Both the position numbers and the translations under genes were made by a program. 64,000 nucleotides of DNA from NCBI GenBank assembly GCA_030062745.1, contig CP099839.1, forward strand, positions 21,337,324 to 21,401,323, given 5' to 3'. This DNA comes from Capitulum mitella (taxonomy: Eukaryota > Arthropoda > Thecostraca > Pollicipedomorpha > Pollicipedidae). The notes beneath the pieces were generated by a model, which searched no databases, was not told the origin of the DNA, and saw nothing but the letters and a program-made list of their open reading frames with translations. Shown here one piece after another: positions 25,801 to 59,700 of this stretch; the first letter of the stretch is position 1; each line of letters starts with the position of its first letter.

Positions 25801-28800
25801 TCTTCAGCTTCACGCTGCATCCTTCGTTGTCCTCGCCACACTTGAACTTCTGGTTCCGATACTTCTTCGATAGACGCTGAGAACGTTCAAGTCCGAATTT
25901 TGCAAAGATGAACGTTATGACCATTTCGCCACAAAACGAATGAATATTTCGAAGGAAAAAACGGCACGGAAGAAACCATACGCACACGGAATGAAACAAA
26001 GACCTCGACACAAATCAGTGGCTCAGTGTTCGTTTCCTCGTCTCACCATGTCACTGACGGCCCCGGGGCCTGTCAGAAGCCTTACCTCCAGCGTCCAGCG
26101 CTGGTTCGCGCGCCACGAGCGCGTCAGGCCGCGGATGACCACGGGCAGATTGGGCCGCTCGAAGCGCTCGATGAACTGCTCCTCGGTGACGTCGTCGCAG
26201 TCGATGCGCTCGGCCGCGTCCGCCACCGCCTGCGGCGAGCAGTCGAAGGAGACGGCGTAGTTCAGCCGCGCCCAGCCGTTCTTCTCCGAACACAGCTCTG
26301 CAAACGGCGCCCGGTCAGCACGTGGCGGCGGAGCAGCGCCGCGCTCCGCCCGCATGAGGCTTTGTGAGGACACACAGGGACGCAAAGGATCGGAATTTCT
26401 GTGATCCGGCCGGATACCGGATATACCGGGTCGGGGTGCCGGATATCCGATCGGATACCGCATATCATTCTTGCCCTTTTATTTGCCACTGTTGCTGAAA
26501 AAAGGTAACGAAAAAGACTAAACTGAAAAAGGGGAAAATCCGAGGAACTGGCACAATCCTACATCAAATGCTTGTGAGATTCCCATAGGTTTCCTTGCAA
26601 AAAAAGAAACAAAATACACAACAATCATAGCGGAGCTCTGATGTCTCTCCTGCGTGCAAAGAAATGGGTGAAATCACAGTTCAGACATGGGGAAGGGGCA
26701 AGCTGGCTGCAATCCACCAAGAATAGGTCGGGGGGGGGGGCACTTTTTCGGTCGCTTCATGATAACTCAAGGTTGAAATTCTTTTTGTTGAATTTCAAAG
26801 TTCCAGAAACTGTGTCACAATGAAAAGTACCTATTTGAGGAAATACCTACCTACTGTTAAAATGAGGGATAAGTCAGCACTTCTGGAAAACTACGTGGAC
26901 ATGTCCCCCGCAGTCCCCGCAGAGACTAAACCCAAGGGCAAAGGCTCCAGAATACAAAGAATGCCATTACCATGCCTTAAGAGAACTAGGGTACCTGGCT
27001 TGATAAGCATACTATACTAATACCAAGGTATACTGTTGAAGTATATTGTCCTTCAGTGCATTTGTATCAGAGGATCTGAGAAAGATAAATGCTTGAAAAA
27101 CAAAATGATGATACACCACAAAATGGGATGCTGAGCAAATGCTGGCTATTGTTTCACAGCTTTGAGCCCGAGTTTCACTCTTGCAAAATACGTCTCAATC
27201 CTCCCAAGCTAAGAATGAAAAGTGGTTCCAGACAGACCCTGGAACTGCCAGTTACACTGACAATCTAATATAACAAAGCACATTACTCCTGAAATGCTTT
27301 TGTATGCAGACATTAAAACAACATTTTGATCCTACACCAGGAGACTAAACATCCGGCAATATCTGACCGGATCACATAAATATCCGGCCAGACCGGATAT
27401 CCGGTGCATTCCTAAAGATACATTCCACTGCACGTGGCAGATAAGGGAAAGGGGCAAGGACAGGCCCCCCATCTCCAGTCGAAATTTAACATTAACCCTA
27501 TGGCATGGCATGGAAAGAAATTGGAATGGCATGGAAATGGCATGGCATGGAAAGAAATGGCATAGAAAGAAGAGTTAAAAAAACTGGCTTGTCCCCTCCC
27601 CCATCTCTGGAGAGGCTCCACTACCACTGCATCCCACTGACATGCTGCTAGAAAGGTCACAGCAGTTTTAGTTTTGAACTAAATATCTACACGCCCACGC
27701 ACAGCACACGCACACGCACACGCGCACGCGCACGCGCGAGCACACACACACGCACGCACGCACGCACGGAATCACAAACACACATACATTATCCATTTTG
27801 GCAGAACATTGTGACCTATCATTAAACTTACTGTAGAAAAAAGGATCATCCGGCAGTTCATTATGGGAAAAAAATTCCTTCCCTTGTAAATTCTGCTCAT
27901 ACCTCGCAGACTTTACCATTTCTCTCACCAAATTCATCGATTACTGCTTTTGTTACCACCCTCATCATTTCTGCTCATATATGTCTTCTGGATGTAGTGT
28001 GTTGCAAGAAACAGACCACAGCTTCCATTTCCCCTTCAAAAGGGCTCATGTGATCCCCAGAAATATTCAATGCTACGTACTCAGTCGCATGATCGTAAAC
28101 GCCAGTTAAACGACAAGTAAGTTTTGCACACTGGCATCAAAGGTACAATGATGGAATAATGATTCTCCCAAATATATCATGTACTCACTTATCTTGTCAT
28201 GTGTGTGGCAATTCTGCATAATGTCAGCATTGCAGCCAGTGGTGGCACCACCAAGAGAGGGGTCAGGGCAGCAATGATAAATGCCCCCTATCTTGGGAAA
28301 ACCACCCCAATGGCAATGCAAAAAAAAGAATTAAAAATGTTGTTTTCTCTGATGGCCTGAATGCAAAATATCATCACTTGTGACAGTTCCTGTAGTTTAA
28401 ATGCTTGGAGAGCGGAATAAAATCCACAGGATGCAAAATGGCTGATGGTGAATATAGAACTTTTCTCTGGAAAAAGCAGACAGCTTTTCCTTCTAGCCTC
28501 CTGATCCACCCACTAGTGCTGTGACTAATCAACATGAGAGGCACAATTGCTGTCTGCCTGTTGTGTCATTATTATGGGTATGCCATCATCTATATTGTAT
28601 TTTGAAGGATACTAGGAGATAACCTAAACAATATGTTCCAGCAAGGCAAACATAACTTAAATCATGGGCAGGGCTATCTATGAGCTTTACACTTTGACCA
28701 AAACTCAAAAGTTCCTCATGTACCTGTTGCTTTTCAGAAAAGTGATTAACACCTTTTTCCTTGCAAAAGAAACAACCTTCCTTTCTCAAAGAACTGAGGA

Positions 28801-30268
28801 TGGAACAACATTTCTCATGTCAATTGACAGCAATATTGCTCAGCACCAAACCAAAAACAGAACTGCCAATGATGATGTTGTTCACTATGGTTATGGTCAC
28901 ATGACACTCAAAATGGCCAGTTCTGTGGTTATGTTAAATGAATGCTAAATGCCATGGAAATGGTCCATAGCATTTAGATTTATACAATACCAGGGCATCA
29001 CCAGAAACATGGGGTTTAGGGCAAGCTAGGTGTGTAATTATAGAATGTGTAGCAAATGTATGGAACAGAGAGTTCAGGATGGGGGTAGAAATAGGGAGTA
29101 AGAATGAAACAGAGGTAGGAAATAATTCTCTGTTTTGCAGCACATAACTGCTCTGCTTTGAAGTACACACCATTTTCTGAGCATGCCTGTTCATTTGCTG
29201 TAGACACAATAATCAGTCTGCCAAACGAGTTAGCTTGGATTAAGTTAGACTAGCTTATGTTAGGTAGGGCCATCCTACTCACCAATGACAACAAAACCAG
29301 TTTTGCCATTTAATCTTATTGTATTTTTTTATTTCTACTACCATATTTATTTTTGCCTCAATTAATTTCTATCACATCTATATTGCTTCTTATTTCTGAA
29401 GCTGTTTTCCTGTATGCAAGCTTTGAGGAATTTACTGTCATTATCATATGACTGTCAACTCCAAGTGTATATCACTTGTTTTATGCTATTGTAAGCTGTA
29501 TTTTTGCTTTTAATTTTCATCAGTTCTTCCTCTAACAGGGCATCCTTAGCAGTGGTGGATAGCACAAAAGTGAAAAAACAGTTACTTTCCATGGATAAGG
29601 ATTTCATTTGTTTTCATTTTTGGGTACAATGAGCAGTACATATCACACCTGCATTTTTTGCATCATGAACCTATTGTTACATATTGTTTGCTCTCATGTA
29701 TGTTGTTGGAATAAGATATGGAATGAGTGCTTCTGATGTACTTATGAGACAAACAGCAACACTTTAGTACAATGGTAAGTAAACAAGAAGCAATGGTGAG
29801 GCCACAGCAGCACAAGTTTGTTTATAACATCCACTATGCACCATATTTTGTTTTCACACATACATTGTCACACACTATGTTAATGGATGTCACCAGGTAA
29901 ATTGATAAGGATTACCTCCCATTTGTATTGCTATTTTTACTCTCTGTGTGATGACCTTTGCTGAAGTACATTTACGGAGTACACAATGGTTGAATTGCTA
30001 CTCTCTGTGTGATGACCTTTGCTGAAGTACATTTAAGGAGTAAACAATGGTTGAATTACTACTGCTGGTGTTGTGAAATATCACATATGATTTTCATTGC
30101 TTCCTTAGGGTCAGACAGACATGCAAAGTTTAACCATCAACAGAGAGGAGATGGAAGACTCCAGAAACATGCGCTGGGTGGTTTAGGGAAGGCCTGGATG
30201 AAATTCTGCTTACCAGGCCTCGCCCTCTTCTTAGCTTCACGAATTCTTTTACGGGAACGGTGATCCAT
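22478..30268 (-). CDS. JMJD6: JMJD6 orthologue, Fe(II)/2-oxoglutarate dioxygenase, 7 exons
   Basis: Nuclear JmjC enzyme known for lysyl-5-hydroxylation of splicing factors and reported arginine demethylation. Exons in transcript order: 30268-30214, 26297-26086, 25876-25721, 25431-25235, 24988-24851, 23606-23408, 22846-22478. All are GT-AG and phases join to 441 residues (human protein 403). Exon 1 encodes [18 protein letters not shown], matching the human start closely, so the ATG is secure although the exon is only 18 codons and 3.9 kb away. The Fe ligands H189, D191 and H275 are present, each two positions on from human H187, D189 and H273. The C-terminus has a serine run as in vertebrates. 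The gene is divergent from Ptp69D and convergent with Myb. Nothing suggests a pseudogene. Confidence 0.96.
23408..25431 (-). other. JMJD6: JmjC catalytic core exons 4-6
   Basis: Exon 4 carries [21 protein letters not shown] with the HxD iron motif, then [17 protein letters not shown]. Exon 5 has WCLFPTDTP and the QQDEAVTWF and [10 protein letters not shown] blocks. Exon 6 has [18 protein letters not shown] with the distal histidine and [17 protein letters not shown]. These are near-identical to the human blocks, so catalytic activity is expected. Confidence 0.95.
23611..23636. repeat. (CGG)n tract beside the JMJD6 exon 6 acceptor
   Basis: About eight CGG units lie directly upstream (in minus-strand sense) of the acceptor, so CCG triplets take the place of a normal polypyrimidine tract in front of the CCTCAG acceptor. 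Confidence 0.85.
26395..27415. mobile_element. Non-autonomous hAT-like element in JMJD6 intron 1
   Basis: The right end, read inwards on the minus strand, begins TAGGAATGCACCGGATATCC. The left end around 26428-26460 reads GGTGCCGGATATCCGATCGG in the opposite orientation. Both ends carry several ATCCGG sub-terminal repeats (26403-26455 and 27350-27405). This TIR style with clustered sub-terminal repeats is typical of hAT elements. The interior has no transposase frame. Target-site duplications are not clear. Confidence 0.55.
27691..27770. repeat. CA/CG-rich microsatellite
   Basis: Mixed ACACGC and (ACGC)n units in JMJD6 intron 1. CpG-containing and CA units alternate, as expected if part of the tract is losing CpG by deamination. 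Confidence 0.85.
29939..30060. repeat. 61-base tandem duplication
   Basis: Units 29939-29999 and 30000-30060 are nearly identical. They differ at TTTACGGAG versus TTTAAGGAG, TACACAATG versus TAAACAATG, and one further base. The copy number is two. It lies just downstream of JMJD6 exon 1 in transcript sense. Confidence 0.92.
30214..30268 (-). other. JMJD6: JMJD6 first coding exon (55 bases)
   Basis: Minus-strand ATG at 30268-30266, 18 codons plus one base, then donor G/GTAAGC. The extra G joins AG at the exon 2 start to make GAG (Glu), giving RARPEL as in human RPEL. It is too short to stand out as an open frame and was found by extending from exon 2. Confidence 0.93.
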
Positions 30269-30850
30269 ACCAAAACGGTATCAAAACGAATTCGAGGTCC
30301 CAGGCGTCTGACAACAAGTTAATGGCAGTTATTCTATCTAACCCGCGCCTCAACGGCCCCCACTCCGACCGCGGCCGCGTATTTCGTAATGCCCCCGTTT
30401 CGTGCACGTTTTGTGAGTAGTTGTAAACGCCCAAGCACGGCGCATCAAATGCCGCAATTACTGATCAGCTGGTCATTCTGGAAAATTATACTTAAAAATA
30501 TACTGAATTCTTCATACCGTTTTTAAGAAACAGCTTTTACAATTTTGTTTGCTACCAAGATAGCCAGCAGATGTTGTTTTTTGATCAAGAGAACCAGAAA
30601 TACAGCATGATTAAACTTTGTCGCATCACTAAGCAACACAGTGAAAAAGGGATTTATGCTATTAAGTAGTATATACTTTTCAGATCTGGCATCCCACACA
30701 TTCGTCAAATACGCCGCTTCCAGTGTATGTCGGTGATGTCAAAGTTGTAGGAAACGGGGGTGGATGTAATGAAGAAACGGGAGACACGAATAGGAATTTA
30801 ATGGGTAATAATATCTGACCTGTGCTTGCGGCATCCGCTCAGTTTGCTGT
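30269..30850. promoter_or_regulatory. Probable shared promoter of JMJD6 (-) and Ptp69D (+)
   Basis: This is the only CpG-containing stretch between two CpG-poor blocks (JMJD6 intron 1 on the left, the Ptp69D 5' region on the right). JMJD6 starts at its left edge. The Ptp69D signal-peptide exon has a splice acceptor directly upstream (33616), so a 5' untranslated exon must lie further left, plausibly here. No TATA box or exact start is identified. Confidence 0.45.
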
Positions 30851-33616
30851 TGAGGCATGCGATGATGTAGCTTAAGTTGGGCATACTTTGTGGTTGATTT
30901 TCTTACTCCGGAAGGAATTGCTTCATTTGTACTGTATGCTGTCGTCGTGGCTTCAGCACTTCGATAATGTATTGATAACCTGGTAAGCCAGGCTGCTGAT
31001 GATGGTGCTTATTTTCTTATCTGGTATTGGCGGAGTTTTGTGCAAAACATGATCTGACACAGAGAGACCTGGATAAATGTGGTAGTGATAACTTCAAAAC
31101 AGCACCAAGGCTGGCTTGCAAGACATAATGGATGTGACCATGATAGTTATTTTGTTGTGCAGGTTTATCAGCACCACAGTGCATATCAGCTACCTTCAGA
31201 GATTTTAAAAATCAAAAGGAAAACTGTTTTTAACTATTGGGGCCCCATTGTTTTTATGCTTAAGCTCAAACTTGTATGAACATGCATAATCCATTTCAGT
31301 AAGCAGTAGCCCTGGATATCACCATTACAGAATGTTGCACTATACTGACAGGTTATATATGGGAAAAGATGTGGTAAAAGTGAGATATTTTTTAACTAGC
31401 TCATTTTCTTTTGTGTGTCTCATGACAGCTTTATACTTTATGGATAGTTTTGTAATCTCCAAGTTCCATCATGGATGATACCCATGTTCAGTAAGAATGA
31501 GCACAGTTAAGAATGGATATAATTCAAGTAGCTTTCTCCAGGATCTGAAGGACTTTTGGAAGATTTGATGTGAATGTGTGGTCAGGAACCAGTCTGCACA
31601 CAATGTCACTAGGTTCAAAAAGATATTTGGGACAGCCTCCATCCTGTCCCAACAGGGGGCAGCAAGTTGTTCCGTTTCATGCAACATTGCCACCAAATTT
31701 AGTTAGGTGTTCAGGATGTAGATTGAAATTTAAGCTGTCAGAATCATTCCTGCCATGACTCTGAATTGCCACCTCTGGTTATTTCCTGCCTGGCCATTGA
31801 CTTGAGCACTCATCACCCATCCAGTTTATATTGCCTGGGGCAGTTAGATACCAGCTTGGCAATGCCCTCTGCTCAGTGCTGATTGGTTGGTCTCACACAA
31901 GGTTGAGAGCAGTACAATTACAAGGATGCCTGGCAACAGAGGGATCCAATAGCATTAATTAATATCTGTACTGACACCCAACTGGCTGAATTTGGCCATA
32001 CCATTTGGCAGAATGTGTGGACATTAATTGCCCCTAAAATGCAGTTTCTCATGAGACTTAAGTAACTTTCTTTGATAAGTTAGACAAAATTTGCCTCGAG
32101 TTTCTTTTTGCCATTTTTTGTTTGTAAAATTAGAAATCTCTGATGTATTTGAGGCAAATTTGATGCAGTGGCACATCTGCTGCTTGTTTATTGATCCATC
32201 TTTCAAAAGGGGTATTATGATGTTGTGAGCCCCAGTCCAGCCTGCTGCCATAAGATGGCTTTACTACTCTAATTTCAGCAGTTTTCTTCCAAAATTTTGG
32301 AAATCTGCCTTAATCCTGGCATCTTGCCCAAATGTGGTTCTTGTAAGATCTCATAAAAATCTGCTGTAGTTTACTGATGAGGTGAGGAAACAACAGCAGA
32401 TTTTTCATTATCAAACCTTTTTTCATTATAAATAATGAAATGTAATGAAAAAAGGTTTTGGTCGTGGTGTCTTGCTTCTTTCATTGTATGCATTCCAGGA
32501 CTTTTTTTGTCTTTCTACTGTTTTCAGCATAGTTATGCTAAAAGTACTGGAATGAAGTTGACAAAAAAATTCATGTGCATGGTTTTTAAGTCTGAAATAT
32601 TGTAAAAACACAGAACCCAATGAGATTTTCACATAGTATGTAATTGTGTGAAGCATATGATATAATGCCTCATATCACAGTCAGCATTTAGTTGGAATAA
32701 TTGAGTAGAGATGTTGACACTTCATTCCAAAGATGTTGCATAATAATAAGATGTTTTTTTTTTAAACAAAGGAAGTATGCAGTATCAGCATGTTGAACTG
32801 TGCCGCAATGAACAGCATCAGTAATACAGGTAGTTGTGAATGGCCCATCGTGCAGAATGTGACTGTCAGTACAATGCCATGTAAATATTTGCAGACTATA
32901 TGGGTGGTCTTGTGGTTCCTGTCTTGTCAGATTTGGTCTTTGGTTGGTTGGTTGGTTATTGGGGCTTAGGGGTGCACTGACTGCAGGGTCATTCAGCGCC
33001 CACAGATTTGGTCTTCACAGACTCCTTACTGAATTTGGATTTTACTCAGAAAGCAAGTCTTATGATAAGCAAAGTGTTTGTGTGAACTTAGTCTGTACAA
33101 AGGATGACACACGTTTTTGCCAGCTGTACATTGCATTGTAAAAATCCCCTGTTAAAGGTATCCCCTGTCATCAGTGTCGTTTTATAGATAGTAACTTGGT
33201 CCATAGTCAGGCTATGAATGCAGTTTCAGGGAGCCAGCAGCACAGCAGAAGAAAAATAGAGGCCATGAACCACGAGTTCCTTGTGAAACCAGTAACATTT
33301 TTCCTGGATCAGTGAAAGACTTTGGAAAAGGGAAGAAGGCTCCTAGATTGTCCCCTGATGGACCTCATGTGGTTTCCAGTAAATTGGAACTTTGTTGCAT
33401 TTATTATGAGCTCTTATACAGCTTTCCAAATTACATTTTATAGTAACTTTGGGTCCCTGATAACTCGGTTCTCTATGTCCTTTTACAAGTTTCAGAAATG
33501 TTGGTTATGACTAATTGTGCAAAGCCACATTGCATTTCAGAAGTGTGTGTCATAAAGTTAGCCATTGTGTTTGCATTAATCATATGTACAAAATACATGC
33601 ATAATCTCTGTTTCAG
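30851..33616 (+). other. Ptp69D 5' region, CpG-poor, no coding exon seen
   Basis: An AT-rich stretch with about a dozen CpGs in 3.1 kb (31081-34200) by hand count. It holds one inverted-repeat element at 31685-32003. It most likely contains the 5' untranslated exon or exons and first intron of Ptp69D. Confidence 0.5.
31685..32003 (+). mobile_element. hAT-type MITE, copy A
   Basis: The ends are diverged inverted copies: CCACCAAATTTAGTTAGGTG near 31690-31709 and its counterpart CACCCAACTGGCTGAATTTG near 31976-31995. The interior (GGCAGTTAGATACCAGCTTGGCAA...CTCTGCTCAG, 31841 onward) matches the reverse complement of the element at 45560-45840, so the two copies face opposite ways. Its target-site duplication has decayed. 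Confidence 0.75.
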
Positions 33617-33625
33617 TTATGTGCA

Positions 33626-55145
<21,520 letters not shown>

Positions 55146-55996
55146 GGGCGCGGTGACTCGCCGGAGCGGCCGGCCGCCGCGCGGCGCCGCTAGTCAGCGG
55201 GGAGGGCGCCGGCGCCGGCGGCCGGCCGCCGCCGCACCGTTGTCTATGTTTTGTACCGGGCCGGCGCCGCGCCGGGCACGCTTGCGCTTGCTGCCGGCCG
55301 TCGCGGCGCGTCGGTCGCGGTCGGGCGGCGGCGCTTCGCCCGTCGGCGGCCGCGCTGGTGCGCCTCCCGCGTCGTTCTTCTCTGCCGCAGAGGCGCTTCG
55401 CGAGTCTTTATACGAACAGTTTTGTATACCGTTTTGTTCCCTGGTGATTTTAGTGTTTCGTGCTTCGGCCCACGAGTCAGTGGCAACGCGCATCGCCGGC
55501 GGTGTTCTGTATTGTGGATATACGTTTACTTGCACAGACGAGCGGTCACCGAGCGTCGTACAGCTTCCATGTATATCGCCTTTATTGCCGCCCTTTCATT
55601 ACGCATTTAGGCAGTGTCCTGCTCATCGATAGTCCTTTTGTATGATGCGTGCCATATGGTGAAGACGTGTGCCGCGAGTGTGGCCGCCCGGCGCGCGGGG
55701 CTCGGGGTGCGCCCGCGCGGCGGGCCCTCCGCGGCGCGCCGTTCGCCGCCCGCGGGACGTCTCGCGTCGCGCGCCGGCGGGAGGCGCGGCCTGCGGCGGT
55801 CGCCGCGGTCCGGCGCTTGGGCTAACACGCGGCCGTCCGCGCGGCGCAGCCGCGACGAGCTTCGCGGCGACTATTCCCTATCTGTCCGTAGAGCCGCCGA
55901 ACGCTAGTCCCCGCCTGCCGTCAGCTGCCGCCGAGGGAGACCGCTCCCTCCCGCCCCCGTTCGTTAACACTGTACAAAAGGTGACGTTCTCTCGCC

Positions 55997-56019
55997 CTCT
56001 CTCTCTCTCTCTCTCTCTC
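55997..56019. repeat. Short (CT)n tract
   Basis: About 11 uninterrupted CT units. Confidence 0.9.
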
Positions 56020-56189
56020 GGCTGTCCGAATCTGTTTCAAAACGCTCTGACTATGCAGATGTAGGCAGTATGATTACATGGGAATGCATGATGTGTTGGA
56101 GGTCTGGTTTGTCTGATACTGCGAGATGATGGATGAGGTGTTTTTGTCTGGAGACCATACAGCGAGCGCTGGTCACGAGAAATCGGAGC

Positions 56190-56195
56190 TTTATT
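56190..56195 (-). terminator. Candidate polyadenylation signal of the SLC26 gene
   Basis: TTTATT on + gives AATAAA on the minus strand, about 580 bases past the SLC26 stop. Confidence 0.35.
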
Positions 56196-56776
56196 TCACA
56201 ACGCCGTGTTCTGTCTCAGAGAGCTGTGCTTACGTTAACCTTTCGTGGAACAACACAACAGATGGTTCGGAAAGTATTGTGGCTTTTCCGGTATGCCCCA
56301 CCTGCATGGCAAGCTACTTTTGCCGATCAGCAAAGATTAACGGCTGATCTCGTGATCACCACTCCTCTGAATGACCACAGTGGCGGCGAGCACCACCGAA
56401 AACGGGTTTGCTGGGTACTCGGAATTCCGCGCCCAGATCGGCCTCTTCATCGCGCACCGGGCACCGCCGCAAACACCACGTCTGCTTCTATAATTAAAGA
56501 TATGTATTTACACACAACAACGGACGTCGCGCCGGACCGGCGTGTCTCGCCCCGCGAGACGCCGGCGCAACAACGCGCCGGCCGGCCGCGATTGCACAGG
56601 GAGGCGCCACTACGCGGCCCGCCGGGATGCGCGCCACCCGTGCGCAGGCGCGCTGCTAGAGGCCGCGACCGCCGCGCCGGCCGCGCCCGGCGCCGCGCGC
56701 GCCGCCGGCCGCCTGGCCGCTGGTACAAAAACGTATCAAAACCGCCGCCGGCCGGGGCTCCGGCGCGTCGCGGACG

Positions 56777-59700
56777 CTAGCTCGTGTAGCCGGACGTGGA
56801 CTGCTCCTGGCCGCCGGCCGCCGCCGACCGGATCGAGACCACGGCGTCGTGCACGGTCGGGTAGAAGCGGTCCTCGGCCAGCGCGCAGCCGCAGCAGTTC
56901 AGGATGCGCAGCACGGTCGCTGCGGGCGGAGAGCGCGTTACGAGGGGCGGCTGCACGGCGCTGGCGGGCTAATCGAGTACGTGGAAAGCTGCTCAGTGCG
57001 CACGCGAGGTGCATTGACGGGCGTTGGATCTGGATTTCTGGGGTGCGTTCGGCCGCGGTTCCGACCAGTGCTTATTTCTGGGTTGACTGGCGTTTTTAAC
57101 AGCGAGACGAGTTCGCGGAAGCGTGGTTGCTATGGAAATCTGCCAGCTGGCCAGCGCGTGTGTGACGTCACACGTCAACTGTTGGCAACGTTTCTAGCCA
57201 TGACAGCGGGGAGCCAGGGCCGGAGCAGACCGTCTCAGGGTCGCCGCCTCCGGTGGCGTCACGAGCGGAGGGTTCACTGACCGTTGCAGCCGACCAGGTA
57301 GCAGGCGACATCGATCGCCTGGTACTCCTTGAGCAGGGAGAGCAGGCTGCGGGTCGAGGCCGTGTCGGTGAAGCCCACGCTGCTCATGTCGAAGATCAGG
57401 TGCGAGAACTGAAACCGCCGGAGAGAACCGGTCAGTGAGCGCTGCGGGGAGGACCGCCACGGCTGGCGGCTCGCGGCAGATTCCCGCTGCGACCCCCTAA
57501 TCCGATCAGAGGGAGGCTTCGGATTCCACGACCACGCTCATTACAGCACCAGACAGTGGCTGCGCCGCCGGGGGCAGCGGGGGCAACTGTCTTCCCCCAG
57601 CATTTAACGTTCCTTTGGCGATGCATCGAAAGAAAGGATTCGAAAATGCCATTTCCCCTGCTGTCTTCAACACAGCGCCGCCACTGAATTCCGAGGTCGG
57701 CTTCTCGTCATTTCGCGGGCGCCGCGCCGGTGTGGCGAGCCACGTACCATCAGGTTCAGGCGGACCTCCTGTCGGGGCACGGCCGCAGCGTCGCCGCCAC
57801 CCTGCAAACACGCACGCACGTGTGAGGCGCCGCGACGGCCATGTGCCCATACTCGCCTCATGGGCGCGGATTTTCTGCAGCGGCCGGAGACGGCGCGCGC
57901 CTCAAGGCTGGAGCGGCGCAGTCTGCCGGCTCCAGGCACCGGCCGCCCGTGAAAGTGGCGGATCAGCGACGGCTCGGCCCGGCCGGATAACGGCCGGGCC
58001 GTTTCGTATATCCCGCTATCTCTGCCAGCTCGCGCGGTCGGGTTTCGTCAGCCAGCCCTGAGCGTTGCGACCGAGTGTCGGCCGGCGGCGCCGGCGCGAC
58101 CGCGGCCGGGACGTCACTTACGAATAGCCGCCAGCGGGCCGGTCCCTTGCCCGAGTCCAGACTACCGTAGTAGTCTGTGTCGGCCGGCGGGGTGAGCAGC
58201 TACACAACAGAGAGCGGGTTAGTGCCGGCAGGCCACCACCGCTGCCACCACGGACACCACCACCACACCACCACCGGGATTAGTCTGGGCTACGAGCGGG
58301 CGGCGGCCGGCGGCGGCTGCCGCCGGTGCCGGTGAACTGTGCAGCACACGGGGGCGGTGCATGTCCGCGACACTGGTGCCGACGGACGGTGAGAAGCGTT
58401 GCGGTGCGGCGGTCGGCGGCCGGCAGCTCACCTCGCGCGAGCCGGTCCGATCCTCGGACGACTCGAACCCGCCGTTGGTGATGCCGACCTTCTGGGCGCG
58501 CTTCAGGGCCGACTCGGGCTTCTCCACGCTCGGGTCCAGCTTCGTCTCGGCGAAGAAGCTGACGCCGTTCTTGGCCGCCTTCTACCGGGCGGCAGACACG
58601 GAGCGCTATAGGCAGCTAGTCACGTGAAGCACTCGCATGCGGAGGATACTCGGAGGAAAACTAAAACCGGCCGGAGCGGAGGCTGCTCGTCCTCGCTCCG
58701 CTAGGGTGTTACTATTCGGGAGCCAGGCCACCAAAACTCCGACCAGGAGCGCCAAAGACCATCAGGGTTAGCCTAACTATCGACGAAGACCTGGCACGGC
58801 AGGCAAACGGCGCCACCTTCGGCCAGGCGCTTTCAAAACGCTACTGCAAGACGTGTTTGGCTATCGCGCTGCGTCATGCGGACCACACGACACCGTGAGG
58901 CCCGCGGCCGGCCTGCAGTCGTCCGCGGGCGGCGGCTTACCTCCGGGTCCCTGCGAGCCTTCTTGACCTTGAGCTTCTCCTTCATCGCGGCGGCGCGCGC
59001 CTGCGCCTCCAGCCTGGCCACGAACGATTTGTACTGGATCGGGTCCAGTCCCGTCAGGCGGATCACCTCGTTCCGGAAGAAGTCCCGGTTGCAGAAGTGC
59101 AGCGGCCCGCCGAAATGGAAGATCTTGATGTCGTTCTCCTCCTCCGCCTGCAAGGGGACGCGTTCGTGGTGTCATCGGGGCCAGTGGGTTAGACCGTCAG
59201 GGCTAGTAGACGCCGGAGGAGTGCGCGTGGTTGCCAGTTACGCTCGGTGTAATGTTTAGGACTGTCGGGAGCTAAACCAGGGTAAATAAATGAAAACCCG
59301 GTGCACCGCATTCCGTACCAGAGCGGTGGTTCCTGTCATCACCACGGTCCCAGTTGACTGAAGAACAGAATTTCGGCGTGTCTAGGACACGTTTCCGCCC
59401 ATTTCCTGCCGGTCCGAGAACCAACGCCAAGCTGAACGTCGGTATACTCGACGTTGTAACCCGGTCACCCCGTGCGCCGATCCCCAACCCACCGGCCTGC
59501 CGGCTCTTCGCGGCGCCGCCGCCGGCCACCTACCGCCTTGTACTTGGTGATGTCCAGGTAGATGTCGGTGCCGTCCACGTTGCCGAGCAGCGCCGTCTCC
59601 GGCTTCTGATTGCGCAGCAGCAGCACGACCACCGAGACGGCGACGCCGACGGCCAGACCGATGTCGATGTCGATGGCCACGACGGCCAGGAAGGTGGAGA

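Larger units (their letters stand above)
26298..30213 (-). other. JMJD6 intron 1 and its contents
   Basis: This 3.9-kb intron is AT-rich and CpG-poor, unlike the compact GC-rich rest of the gene. It contains a hAT-like element at 26395-27415, short ATGGCATGGAAA repeats at 27500-27570, a CA-rich microsatellite at 27691-27770 and a 61-base tandem duplication at 29939-30060. No coding exon was found. Confidence 0.7.
55146..56776. other. Convergent 3' ends of Ptp69D and the SLC26 gene
   Basis: 1.6 kb between two stop codons on opposite strands. It is very GC-rich at 55150-55370 and 55680-55960, with a short CT tract at 55997-56019. Candidate signals are ATTAAA at 56493-56498 (+) and minus-strand AATAAA at 56195-56190. 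If both are used, the two 3'UTRs overlap by about 300 bases. Confidence 0.45.
56777..59619 (-). other. SLC26 STAS domain
   Basis: Starts around LLGNVDGTDIYLDITKYKA and continues with NDIKIFHFGGPLHFCNRDFF. A charged, poorly conserved insert of about 100 residues follows (exons 58581-58432 and 58199-58122). It resumes at FSHLIFDMSSVGFTDTAS, the D.S loop, and ends with LNCCGCALAEDRFYPTVHDA. The large insert is the intervening sequence typical of animal SLC26 STAS domains. Confidence 0.88.

Noticed and set aside
31685-32011. Eight-base target duplication for MITE copy A
   Set aside because: Flanks TCATGCAA and TTTGGCAG agree at only about half the positions, so no duplication is claimed.
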